DNA of 44,960 bases from Mastigamoeba balamuthi (lineage: Eukaryota; Evosea; Mastigamoebida; Mastigamoebidae). Within the stretch, counting starts at the first letter, position 1; every line of letters begins with the position of its first letter. The DNA lies in NCBI GenBank assembly GCA_902651635.1, contig CACRSC010000031.1:890198-935157 (forward strand), in the 5' to 3' direction. The notes beneath the pieces are model-generated. The model searched no databases. It had not been told where the DNA came from and saw nothing but the letters and a program-made list of their open reading frames with translations. Made by a program: the position numbers and the translations under genes. Shown piece by piece: positions 21,305 through 31,647 of the stretch.

Positions 21305-23366
21305 ATGCTGATAGCACAGCAGGCCGCGCTTGTGTGTCTCGCCACTCTCGCAGCTCTCGCCCACGCCTACGGCGAGAGCCACGATGGACTCCCGTCGCAT
21401 TTCGAGCGAGCAGTCCACCTCTTCACGAACGCCGCCCGAGTGGACCCAGTGAAATTCAGGGCACGCAACTGCTCACGGTGGCGGGTCATCTGACTGGCGC
21501 TTCCTCTTCAGGTCGCAGCGGGGTTCGGGGCGAGCAGTCGTGTGTCGCTGGCGGGGGTTATGATGAGCGCGACAGCGTCAGAGCCTCTATGGTTTTCAAG
21601 GGAACTCGGCTGGGCAGCGCGGTCGCACAGCCACGACGTTAGTGACCACTGCGGCGTCATCGCCAAGGCGTCGTGCGATGGTACCGACTGGCGCACGAGG
21701 GTCAACAGGTCGTACCCTTGGTAGGAGGCGACCACTGCTCTATTTTCGACACGGGCTGCGCTGACTGCTTTCCATAAATAGTGGAGCATTAGGCGAATAC
21801 GTGGCACAGTGCACTGAGACCACGGCGCTGGCGAGCGTGAACGCATTGCTCTGGTACACACATCACCACGAACGCAAGCTAACACTCTCTGTAGCGGTGT
21901 GTCGTCGTTCGGATCATGCGAACCTGATGCCACTGCTGTTGCCCGATCATGTGAGAACATGGATACACAGACTGCGCTTGTGACTAACAACTGGGTAACC
22001 TCGAAGTGATACTCAGGGGCGACATTATGCACACTGGTGTGGGCCACGCCGCAGGCAAACACGGAAGTGTCCTGACGCAGGACTATGCTGGAACGACGTG
22101 CAAAGGCAAGCCCGTTTCTTCACCCTCGATTCACATATTCGTATGCAAGAGATGACATCACGAGGGAATCTCTGACTTTCACAACAGGATGGCATCAGTG
22201 TAACAGAAAACGGCAATACGAGATTCCTGACAACTTGGTCTGCCGGAATCGCTCCAGAATCGGCCCAGGTTCATGACTCCCTGTTGCCCCCAATTTCCCC
22301 CCCCCCCCCCTGCTCACTCAGGCTATCACCGAAGGTGGTGATTAGCGGAAGGCCTCACGATATGAATGTTGTCCTTGGGACAGCCAAGCGGGGGGTCTAC
22401 CAATACTCAGAGAGGGCTGGCTCGGGCTGCAGGAAGGTATGTACGGCTCACTGTGGCTTTTCAACTGACTTGTGCTTGTAGTTTTCTTTCAGGTTTGTGG
22501 CGAACCGAACGACAACACACTATCCAGACGATGGCTCGTTGCTGACATACGGCGAGGGTGGATGCACCGATGTGTTCTCTACGGGCGGTCTCACCTACGG
22601 TGGGAAAGTTGCTCTGATTGTGTGTCTCGTCGTGGTTCCTGTGCTAGTCGCCTGCGCTATAGTTGTAGTCGTCATAGGGCGCAAGAAATCGCTGTTCCGG
22701 GCAGCAATGGGATCGATCAAAAGAAGAACCACAAAGCAAACGTCTCCTCGTGTTCCCCGACGCGGGTTCGAAAGCTCGCAAGCCGGGAAGCCAGCAAATC
22801 CGACCGACCACACCCCCTCCGCAGCGGTTCCTGTGCTCCCCGAGAACTCTATGGGAGCTCCGCAGCAAGCAGAGAAACAGTCGAAGCCGCAGCCGTCCTC
22901 GCCACACACAGGACCAGTAGGGGAGTCGGGGGCTACAAGCGTGCCAGTGCCAATCACCGTAGTGCCCAGCACGAGCGAAGACACATCTAAGTATAAGGTG
23001 GCCTCGGTCAAGGCTGAATGGAAGGGCCAGACCGCATCAGAGATAACCGAGGCCTGCGCAGGCGACGTCGTCACATTTATGGGGACATCACCAGACGGGC
23101 AATGGGCAGAGGTGGTGCGGATGGGAAAACGGGGCTACATTCCTGTCACGTGGCTGTCATTCAAGAGCCCCAGGTCACCCGGAGCAGACAAAAACGAGCA
23201 AGATGAGCAGATACCGCAATCAGCAAACCCAGAGGAAGTTCCCACTCAAGTACGACCATTTGCCGAGCCTGACCAAGAAGTGAAAGTGGAAGAAGTGCAG
23301 CAACTAGACCAGCCACAGGCACAGGCAGATCAGGAACAGGTCCCCTCAGAAAAACCCGGGCAGTGA
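21305..23366 (+). CDS. CAP (SCP/TAPS) domain - transmembrane - SH3 protein
   Basis: Exons are 21305-21460, 21512-21720, 21782-21937, 22017-22140, 22188-22282, 22322-22436 and 22482-23366. They give 579 residues with consistent phases. A signal peptide (MLIAQQAALVCLATLAALAHA) leads into a CAP domain: ERAVHLFTNAARVDPVKFR, ELGWAARSHSHD, GEYVAQC, SDHANLM and HTGVGHAAGKHGSVLTQDYAG. The two His and the Glu of the usual CAP cavity are visible. A membrane-proximal region with THYPDDGSLLTYGEGGC follows. A transmembrane helix (about residues 328-351) is followed by RKK, a ~100-residue Pro/Ser-rich linker and an SH3 domain (about 455-513: VKAEWKG, ACAGDVVTFMG, GQWAEVV, GYIPVTWL). The acidic tail is Gln-rich. 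The first intron has a GC donor. Two donors are GTTGCC, so exons 3 and 5 end with less certainty. A surface receptor or adhesion role is inferred. Confidence 0.75.
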
Positions 23367-23528
23367 ACACAGAAAACCGTGGATAGCTTTCCCTCAATTG
23401 CATCATCAACAACCGAACAGCTCGAATTCGAACCCTCGTGTCATTTAAAAGAAGGCAGAGAATATGTTTGTAATGAGAACATGTTCCGGCATTCTCTACT
23501 AGTGCAATTGTGCGACGTCGAGAGTCAG

Positions 23529-26512
23529 TTACTTGGTCATGCCACGGACGAGGGCCAGGAATACATCCTCGAGCGTGGCCTGCGCGAGCCCCCAGTTGAC
23601 AATGATGCCATCGCTCTGGCTGGCCACCATCTGCCCCAACAAGCCGGCGACAGACACACCCGCAGGGATGCGGAAGCTCTTGAGGCCCTTGAGGCTGTCC
23701 GTCTCCTTCGCCCCGGGCGCCACAGACTCCACAAACTTGTCCACCCGCTCCTCGTTCTCGGGCTTGAAGCTCAGCTTGATGCTGTACCCCCCGCCGAACC
23801 GGTCCTTCAGGTGCACGTTCGTCCCGATCGCCTTGAGCCTCCCGCCCGTCACGATCGCGATCCTCTGGCACAGCGCGTCGGCCTCCTCCATGCTGTGCGT
23901 CGTCAGCACCGTGCTCCTGCCCACCTGCGCCCGCATCAGCACGTCCCACAGCTCCCTGCGCGTGATCACGTCCAGGCCCGTCGTGGGCTCGTCCAGGAAC
24001 AGCACCTTGGGCTCTCCCACCAGCGAGATCGCGATCGACAGCCTCCGGCGCATTCCTCCGCTCAGCGCCATCACCTGCCTGTCGATTGCATCACCCAGGC
24101 CCACAGACACAAGAATACTCTTCGCAGCCTTTGCAGCATTCTTGCCCGCGATGCCCCTCATGCGAGAGTAGAATAGCATCGTCTCCATCGCTACAGGTTT
24201 GTGAGAGTTGTCAGTAGCATAGTACTCACGAGTGAGTTCTGGCCAGAGCGTGTCGAACTGCGGACACACGCCGAGGACTTTATGGATGCTCTCCATGTCT
24301 TTCTCCACATCGAATCCCGCGATGGCAGCATGGCCTCCAGTTGCCGGGAACAGCCCCGTGAGCACCGAGATCAGGGTCGTCTTGCCGGCGCCGTTGGGCC
24401 CGAGCAGCCCCAGGCACTCGTTCTTCTGCACGTGCAGAGAGACGCCAGACAGCGCCACTTTCTTGTCCCTTCCGCTGCCGTAGGTCTTGCGCACGCCGTT
24501 GACAACAACAGGCGCCTCCTCCCCCATGTTCGGGTTCCTGAGCAACGTCAGCACGGCTTGCGCCTCCTCGAACACATCGGAGTCGACCTCTTGGCTCTCC
24601 TCCATAGCAGGTGCATTCCCGGCTTCAACGGGCTCCATTTTCGGACTGACCGCCACCTTGCGTGCCAGGGATTGCTTACGCAAGCAGTTCCGCAGAGACG
24701 CGATGAAGAACAGAGGATGACGCCTGACGCCCCACTCGGAGGGGAGAACTTGGTCGAGGTACAGCGCCAGGACCAGCATGATGGGCACACTGACCCACAG
24801 AACACAGACAATCGTTTTGATCTCGGCCGTCATTGTCGTCGGGCACTGCATCGTTCCGCAGAGGATACCGATGACTGACCACGCACGGTAGACAGCCCAC
24901 GGCGGGTAGAGCAGAACGAGCCAGAAACTCTGCTTCCCATCGTCGACGGGCCACGCAGCTTGGTTCCAGATAAACGAGATGAGGATCGAGAAGATGACGA
25001 TCATGTACGACCCGACTGCGAGGCACGCAATGTAAGGCTAACATTCCCAAAATTGGATGGAGTACCAGTGGCGTTACGAGACTTGTTGAAGAAGACCGAG
25101 AGGAGGAACGCGAAGCTGATCTGGCTGAGGCCCCAGCCCGCATAGACGAAGAACTGGATATAGCCAGCCGTCTGTGTGAACACACGCAGGCGGAACGCGA
25201 GCCCAATGATGATATATATTATGACCACAATCAGGTACAGAACGCAGTCGTACACGAAGTTGATCCCCCAGTACATGTTCATCTTGAGGCCCATCTACGC
25301 AGGCAAAGACCAGTCAGCGCTCTGCTGTGCGCGCATTTGCGTACCATCTTCATCATCTCGCGGAGACGCTGCTGCTTCTCGTGGACGATCGTGTAGACAA
25401 ACACAGGAACGAGGAACGACAGCGCAAACGGTGTCAGGTACGCGAAGATGAAGGAGCCGAAATCAAACGGCAGCAAGACTGTCTTTGCTGGCATCTCCTT
25501 CACGCTCGGGGCAAGGTAGACAGCCTTCCCAATAGTCTCAACTGCGCGGACGAATCAAAAAGGATTCAAACCCCCAACAGGGCTTACGGAACGAGTTGAT
25601 GAGCCATGCACGCAGCCCAGACCGCGGTATCGGCGAGAACATAATTGCGGTGTACGACTTGTGTGGCCCGCCCTCCTCCTCGATGGCTAGATCAAGAGAT
25701 ACCTTCCCAGCACTGTTCTTCGTCGCCTTGATAACTGCGGTGTGTCAGCACGGAATATACATTGTCTCGAGCTCACCAGCGAGGGGGAAGCGGTGCGTCG
25801 GTGTGCCCTTGAACTTGGCCCACATCGCCACGAGCATCGACTCCCTGTACTTCTTCTCGGCGATGATCTCCTGGCGTGCTTCCTCAGCGCTCATGCTGAC
25901 AGACCACGGAGCGCAGCTGGCGCCCCCCGCAAGTGTCTTATCCTTGCCAGAGAGCGGGACCTGCGGGAAGAGGCCCAGGAGCCCAGATCCACGCGTGCAG
26001 TTCGCGTTGAGGAACCCGAGGCCTGCGGCGCCGCTGGTCTCGTCGCTGACCCACAGCTCGTACGTGGGCGACTCCCAGCGCGTCTGGTTGGCCGTGACGT
26101 TCACCGGCACTGGGTCGTAGTTGCGGTCGTTGTTGATGAAGTCGTTGATGAGGTTCGTGATGAGTACGTGCAGTATCCCCGTCACCAGGATGATCGCCAC
26201 CGGCGTGATGATCTGACACGCATTCGTTCCCTTCTGTCTCTTCTGCAGCGACACGTTCTTCAAGAACTGCACAGAGCCGCATGTGAGAATCCTGAGGCTT
26301 TCGGGGTCCAGGCAATCCAACTCCAAACGGTCGTCGGTGGACTTAGGGGGAAAAAAAAAAGCAAGACTCACGAGGGCCTTGAACTGGTAGCCAAAGGGGT
26401 ATGTGCGAGGGAACGACAGCCGGTCGTCCTTGGTCGGCTCCAGTGCCATCTCGCTGCATGGACGCGGCACGGGGTCTGCTGCCGCGCTGGTACGAGCCTC
26501 TGCTGAGTCCAT
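23529..26512 (-). CDS. ABCA-type half transporter (third; inverted paralogue of 4362-7424)
   Basis: Minus-strand exons are 26512-26372, 26266-25777, 25734-25588, 25541-25345, 25294-25066, 25015-24230 and 24190-23529, giving 883 residues. Five of the seven exons have exactly the same length as in the paralogue (490, 147, 197, 229 and 662 nt). The other two differ only by whole codons. The layout is the same: N-terminal anchor helix, glycosylatable luminal loop, TM core, then one nucleotide-binding domain with GPNGAGKTT, LSGGMRRRLS and VLFLDEPTTGLD. All donors here are GT, including the site that is GC in the paralogue. The last intron (24191-24229) is 39 nt, a multiple of three, with no stop in frame. 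It would add 13 residues if retained. Lipid transport is the family role; the substrate is unknown. Confidence 0.92.
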
Positions 26513-26906
26513 CGGGGCTTTCTGGACAGATATGCTTCGCGTCTTCGTCGTTTTTCAGCCCCTTTGAAGCAGGCGGACGCGCTCAGGCGCAGTGCTGGCA
26601 GCGTGGCGAGCGAGCTGGCGGTGGACAGAAGGAGGAGCACGCCTGCGGGTGGGGGTAAAAATGGAGACGCAGCGCTCGAATCGGTAAATGCACAGGAATG
26701 AATCTTCGGTATCTCAGGATCAGATCTACTGCAGACCCCGTGCTCTTTCCTGCCAAGTATCATCGGAGCCACCACACCAACTGTCCCTGCCAGCCACGGA
26801 CAAGTCACCCAGATCGGGTCAACTGTATCCGGTGTCAGAGATAGTTTTCGAGCAGCACAATCAACTCATTCTTACAAGAGACTGCATAAGTGTGATCATC
26901 CGTCTC
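26513..26906. promoter_or_regulatory. Divergent region between ABCA and RNase Z-like genes (394 bp)
   Basis: It must hold the 5' flanks of both genes. TATCTCA occurs at 26710-26716, a heptamer also found in front of three other genes here. Nothing else is recognised. Confidence 0.45.
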
Positions 26907-27923
26907 ATGCGGAGGTCGTCGCCAGCGCCAGAGCAGCCACGGCGCGAGTGGCACAAGCTTGAGCTCCCTCTCCCGCGGACCTCGCCGCTGGTTCTCGAGG
27001 GCTACAGCCGTGCAGCCGACAAGACGTTCCTGCACGCGCCCGCACTGCATCTCGCGCTCGACGCGGGCCTCGTCGCCGGCAGGCAGCCCCCCTACGTGTT
27101 CGTCACGCACTCGCACCCCGACCACATTCTCGACATCGCCTTCCTTGCCCGAAGGCGCCTGGGCGTCGACATCTGGTGCCCGCAGGGCCTGGTCGAGAAG
27201 CTCCGCGCCTGGATCGTCGCTGTGAGCGGGTTTCGCACCGCGTCCCGCGTCTCTCACGGCAGTTGACAGACTGTGGAACTGAATGCCCGGTTCAACCCGG
27301 ATCTCGTGAGGTACCGCATTCACGGCGTGCGACCTGGGGACTCGTTTGAGTTGAACGCCGACACGCACGTGGAGGTGTTCGGGTGCGTGCACTCGACCGA
27401 GTGCGTGGGCTACGGCTTCAGCCTCGTGAAGAAGCGTCTCGCCGAGCGCTTCCGGGGCCTCGCGGGGCCGGAAATCGCGGCAGCGCGGTTGCGAGGCGAG
27501 GAGGTCAGCGAGCGCGTTGTCGAGCCGATGTTTGTGTACCTCGGGGACACCAACTGCGAGGTCTACGCCAACGAGCCCGGAGTGCTGCGGTTCCCCGTCG
27601 TCGTGGCCGAGTGCTCGTTCGTGCCGATCAAGGGGAAGAACGCGTCGGACTGCAGCGAGGCCAAGGTCGAGGCGAAGAAGGACAGGCACACGCACTGGGA
27701 CGACCTCGAGCCTGTCGTTCGCTCGAACCCCGCCGTCACGTTTGTCCTGATCCACTTCAGCTTGCGCTACAGCTCCTCGGACGTGTTCGTGCTGTTCCTC
27801 TCACGCAATCGATTCTGAATTTCCCATGCCGGCATACGCAACAGATACGGGTTCTTCGAGGAGGAGTGCCGCGAGAAGAGTATTAGCAACGTCGTGGTCT
27901 TCTGCCCCGAGTACAGTCCGTGA
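26907..27923 (+). CDS. RNase Z-like metallo-beta-lactamase nuclease (short form)
   Basis: Exons are 26907-27221, 27270-27793 and 27845-27923, giving 305 residues. The zinc motif is FVTHSHPDHILD near residue 73. Later come VFGCVHSTECVGYGF, FVYLGDTN, VVAECSF, HTHWDDL and LIHFSLRYSSSD, in the order seen in short-form tRNase Z (plant TRZ1/TRZ2 type), which cut the 3' trailer from tRNA precursors. The early GYSRAADKTFLH element also matches that family. The last splice uses a weak donor (GTTCCT) and could shift by a few residues. RNase Z is the best match, but related metallo-beta-lactamase hydrolases remain possible. It ends only 36 bp from the oppositely oriented membrane protein. Confidence 0.75.
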
Positions 27924-27959
27924 GAGGTGCAGCAGCAAACGAGTAACTAGTTCGCGGGC

Positions 27960-29267
27960 TCACGAGAAGATTGGATTGATTTCCTGCAAGATGAAAGCCT
28001 GCGTTGGGGAGTCGCTCACTAACCTGAATGCCCGCCACGATGAATCGGCGTCGGTCGCTGTGTAGTTACAGTATTGCGCCCTGCACAGCACTGCCGGGCT
28101 CTGTATTGCGGTCCAGTGGCCTTGCGCTGCGCTTGCCGTGGCCTCCAACTTGAGGGTAGCCTGCATGAGGGGCGGGTGAAGGAACCTCACTCGCAGCCCC
28201 TTGATTGGGCGCACGAGCGAGTCTACCCCGTAGTACGAGCCCGCGGACAGGTGGCACTGGCCCAGGGCGCTCTCTGGGTCACCCGAGCACACCGCAGGTA
28301 TCCACGAGCTGGCGGTGCTACCGTCGACTGACTTGTCCCACGAGTGCGTGGCATAGAACCCGGACTTGGCGGCGCGCACATCGTCTGGATCGTCTCGGCC
28401 GCCAGGGGTTTCGAGCCGCGCCTGTGCCAGCATCACGGCATTGCACCCAGCTGCAAAGGCCCTCGGCCGATACCCGTCTCCTGGAGCCGCGTCGTCCGCG
28501 GTGGAGTCCCAGTCGACGCGGCCCGGCTGTGGAACCGTACCCGGGCAGTGCAGAACACGATCAGGATCAGCTGTGTGCGCAGGCGCGCTCTCTCTCCACA
28601 CGAACGCCCCTCGTGAGCTGTCGCAGCTTGTGCCGTCGGCGCTCGCTGCTGTCGATAGGCACGACCTCGGCGCTGCCGAGTCCCTGTCGGGTATGCCGCC
28701 ACGAGCGAACACAAGCAGCAGCGCTGGCAGGCAGCAGCCGCCCCTGCCAAACGCCGCGGCGGCGCCAGGGTCTCGCAGGTCGATAGTGAAGCACGCGGGT
28801 GTGGCGGCCGAACGGCACGCCTGCGCGAGCTGCACGGTGGCCGAGTCGCCCGCTGGGACGCCGTCGAGCGTCACGGTGGAGCTGAAAACGCCGGACGCGA
28901 CGAGGTGCTGCAGGAGCCGCTGCGGCTGGTTGCTGCCATCGACGGCGGCGACCATAGTGACCTCCGCTGCCCCTCGCGCCCGGGAGCAGAGATCACTATC
29001 CCACGGCTGCTCAAGGTCGACGGAGGGCCGCGGCGGCGGGGGTGGAGGGGGTGGCGGGGACGGCGTGTCAGCGGAGGCCGGTGGCGAGCTGCCACGCGAG
29101 GAGACCGGCTGGTGCAAGGGCGACGGCGAGGGGCGCAGAGGGTCCGAGATCGACCAGAGGTTGGCGACGCCCACGGCGAAGCTGATGGCGATGGCCGCCA
29201 CGAGCACCTTCTGCGCGCTGCGCATCGTGAATGGAGACACCGGCGCAGATCTCTGCTGCTGCTGCAT
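27960..29267 (-). CDS. Type II membrane protein of unknown function, Cys-rich ectodomain
   Basis: Single exon of 435 residues. I start it at ATG 29267 because the longer frame begins with TTG. Residues ~16-45 hold a signal anchor (VLVAAIAISFAVGVANLWSI) after a short polar N-terminus. A Pro-rich linker (PPPPPPPPPRP) is next, then a large region with about 18 Cys and N-glycosylation sites. The last ~130 residues (from GFYATHSWDKSVDGSTASSW, through GLRVRFLHP, to WRAFRLV) loosely resemble an F5/8 type C (discoidin-like) sugar-binding fold. That similarity is weak and by eye only. I do not recognise the middle domain. Topology suggests a luminal or cell-surface protein. Confidence 0.7.
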   Translation of the reverse strand: MQQQQRSAPVSPFTMRSAQKVLVAAIAISFAVGVANLWSISDPLRPSPSPLHQPVSSRGSSPPASADTPSPPPPPPPPPRPSVDLEQPWDSDLCSRARGAAEVTMVAAVDGSNQPQRLLQHLVASGVFSSTVTLDGVPAGDSATVQLAQACRSAATPACFTIDLRDPGAAAAFGRGGCCLPALLLVFARGGIPDRDSAAPRSCLSTAASADGTSCDSSRGAFVWRESAPAHTADPDRVLHCPGTVPQPGRVDWDSTADDAAPGDGYRPRAFAAGCNAVMLAQARLETPGGRDDPDDVRAAKSGFYATHSWDKSVDGSTASSWIPAVCSGDPESALGQCHLSAGSYYGVDSLVRPIKGLRVRFLHPPLMQATLKLEATASAAQGHWTAIQSPAVLCRAQYCNYTATDADSSWRAFRLVSDSPTQAFILQEINPIFS

Positions 29268-29772
29268 CTCGGCGAGGGAGAGCCCCAACGGGCGAACGCA
29301 AAACGCGAAGGGCAGCGCAGCGCGCTGGAACGAGGTTGTTGTGCGCGAATATCTGCTCCAGAGATTACGGCTATCCCATAAACCGAGGGCAGCAGGGCGA
29401 AAGGAAGCAGGTGGAGACCGGCGGATCCAGAGGGAAGGATGGCGATGATGAATACGTAATTCTGCTTCTCTGAAAGAGAATGAAGATAAACTTTACTATC
29501 AAATATCATTTGACTGAGCCCATTTTGGCTCAATTGATTTCTGTCGCATCGTCTCGGGGCTTAGATGATATCATTTTCGGTGTGTGTTTTTCCTTTCCGT
29601 ACCGGCACTCTCATCACACGAAGCCTTGCTGTTGTGCGTTCAGTTTCCCGGGTCTGCTCCGCGCCTCTCGCCCCTCGGCCGCTGTGAGCCCTTCAATTGG
29701 ACCACGATATTTCTCGAGATATCATAACCAACTCGCGCGCTTTTTAAAACAGGACTTCCGAAGCGCACACAC
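29268..29772. promoter_or_regulatory. Divergent intergenic region, AT-rich (505 bp)
   Basis: It lies between two gene starts. It contains the small palindromic element TGAGCC-CATTTT-GGCTCA near 29515 and CGAGATATCAT at about 29715. No RNA gene or coding stretch is seen. Confidence 0.45.
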
Positions 29773-31520
29773 ATGGCTGATCCCTCCCAGGATGCTGATA
29801 TGGTGCGCCTGCCGCTTATCCCGCCACACTCACGCAGCCCCCCAGCAGTCCTCAGCCGGGTCCGAGGCCGAGGGCTCGCGGAAGCGCCAGGCGCCCACGC
29901 CCGCGGCCGAGAGCGCAGCGCCCCCGGGCCTCGAGGGCCCCGCGGCCCCCGCCGACGCCCAGCCGAGCTCCAAGCGGCCCCGCGTCGACAGCCCCGCGCC
30001 CGCCAAGCCCGACATCGCCGAGGTGCTGCTGGACGACGACTCGGGCCGCCCCGACGCAGAGCCCGGCGACGGCGGCGCGCTCGTCGCCCAAGGCCGCGGG
30101 AGACGAGGCCCACGAGGGCGAGCGCGCAGACAAGGCGACGGCGGACCAGGAGCCCAAGCTGAGGAAGCGCCTCTCCGGGTCTGCGGCGGCCACCCAGGCC
30201 AAGCACGCCACGGTCCGCAGGAGCGCGCAGCGCGAGGCAGCGCGGCTCCTTCGCGGTGCGTTTTTGGTCGCTCGCCCCCCAGCGTGCAAAGAGAAGAGCG
30301 GGAACTAACACAACGGCTGCGGGTGGATGGGCGTATGCAGAGGCGCCTGTGGAGCTGCCGTCGTTCACCCCCAAGCAGCTGTCGATGGACATGTTCCTCA
30401 AAAAGGTCGCGGACCGCCGCGCTGCACCGGCCAAGCCGGCGGCCAAGAGCGCGGCCGCACCGGCGTCGCTAGCCGCGGGAGGCAGCCCGACGTCCTCGAG
30501 GGCGCCGTTTGTCGCGAAGCCGTCGCCGGCGATTGCGCGGAAGCAGGCACTGGCACAGGCGTCTGCAGCCCCCGCGGCAGCGGAGGAGCCGATGGCGCCG
30601 CCGGTAGCGCACGCGGCGGACGAGGACGAGGACGTCATTGTGCTGCTGCCGCCGCAGTCGAGGCACTCGGCAGACTCGCAGATGCAGCTCTCGACGTCGA
30701 GCACGGCGCACAAGGACAGCGACGACGACGGCGACGAGGCCGCCAAGACGGTCGAGCTGGGCGACATCGACGGCGACAACGCCTCGGAGAAGAGGAGCGC
30801 CGAGTCGTGGAGGGTGCACCAGCGGCTGGTCGAGGAGCAGGAGGCCGAGGAGACCGAGCGCCTCGTGAAGAAGTTCGTCTGGAGCCAGAGGTTCCGCGAG
30901 CAGGACGAGGAGGACCGCACGCCGGGCCGCAAGAGCGCGAGGTCCCGCCTGGCCGCGTCGCAGCCCGACCTCAGTGAGGTGGCCGAGCCAGACCCCTCCT
31001 CGCTCGACGCGCACGAGATCGCGGCCCTGAAGGCGTGCTCGTCGCAGGCGGACCTCCTCCCCGACGAGGACCCCGAGCACGACCGCAAGCTGTGCGAGCG
31101 CGCGCGTCGCCGCATGCGCCTGCTCCAGATGGTAGGACCCTCGCGGCAGCGACAAGCCTGTGTTCTCACCGCTCGCTCGCGTTGTAGGACGAGAGCGGGG
31201 CGAGCCAGAGCTTCTCGGAGTCGTTCGAGGACGACGTGCTCAGGCGCATCCGCAAGACAAACGTGTCGTCGCAGGGAGACTCGCAGCCCCCGGACGACAT
31301 GTCGCGCGACGGGACGCAGTCGAGCGTGGCCCAGGCGGTCTCGGCTCTTCGCCGCAGCACGTCGTCGGCGCCCAGCGGGTCTTCTGGGTCATCGCAAGGG
31401 TTTATGCTTGGGCCGATGTTCCGCAAAATAGCGCCGCCTGGTGGCGGCGGCAGCCAGCCAACGAGGCTCTCACAGAGCAAGGTGGCCCCAAGAGCTGGCG
31501 CAGTCGCCCAGAGGAAGTGA
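29773..31520 (+). CDS. Highly charged, probably nuclear protein of unknown function
   Basis: Exons are 29773-29802, 29846-30022, 30060-30255, 30341-31131 and 31188-31520, giving 508 residues in phase. No known catalytic domain is recognised. Visible features are a bipartite basic motif (KRQAPTPAAE and SSKRPRV), Ala/Pro-rich disorder, a conserved-looking helix TPKQLSMDMFLKKV resembling a PCNA-interacting (PIP) box, long Asp/Glu runs (DEDEDVIVL, DSDDDGDE), and a charged helix with EEQEAEETERLVKKFVWSQRF. The first coding exon is only ten codons. The acidic, basic and low-complexity mix is typical of chromatin or replication-associated proteins such as claspin/Mrc1, but I cannot show homology. 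The third intron-exon choice (37-nt intron at 30023-30059) is inferred from frame. Confidence 0.6.
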
Positions 31521-31647
31521 TCAATTAATATAAGATAGGGGAACCCGCACGTTCGTACAGTTTCTTGGTGCTTTCGGCGAATGGGATATCCTCTGAGATA
31601 GTAAGCCGGATTTGCCGCAGTCTCATTCATCAGTTCACAAGCGAAGA

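Noticed and set aside
21782-21984. A separate small ORF on the plus strand (60 residues)
   Set aside because: It is exon 3 of the CAP gene read through its splice site. The CAP motif SDHANLM is in this frame and the next CAP motif follows in exon 4.
22297-22310. Run of 14 C as a sequencing artefact or structured element
   Set aside because: It fits a pyrimidine tract before the 3' splice site at 22321, so no special role is needed. Its exact length may still be uncertain.
23420-23445. CGAGGGTTCGAATTCGA (reverse strand) resembling a tRNA T arm / B box
   Set aside because: No cloverleaf or A box is found around it; it lies in the short gap between CAP and ABCA genes.
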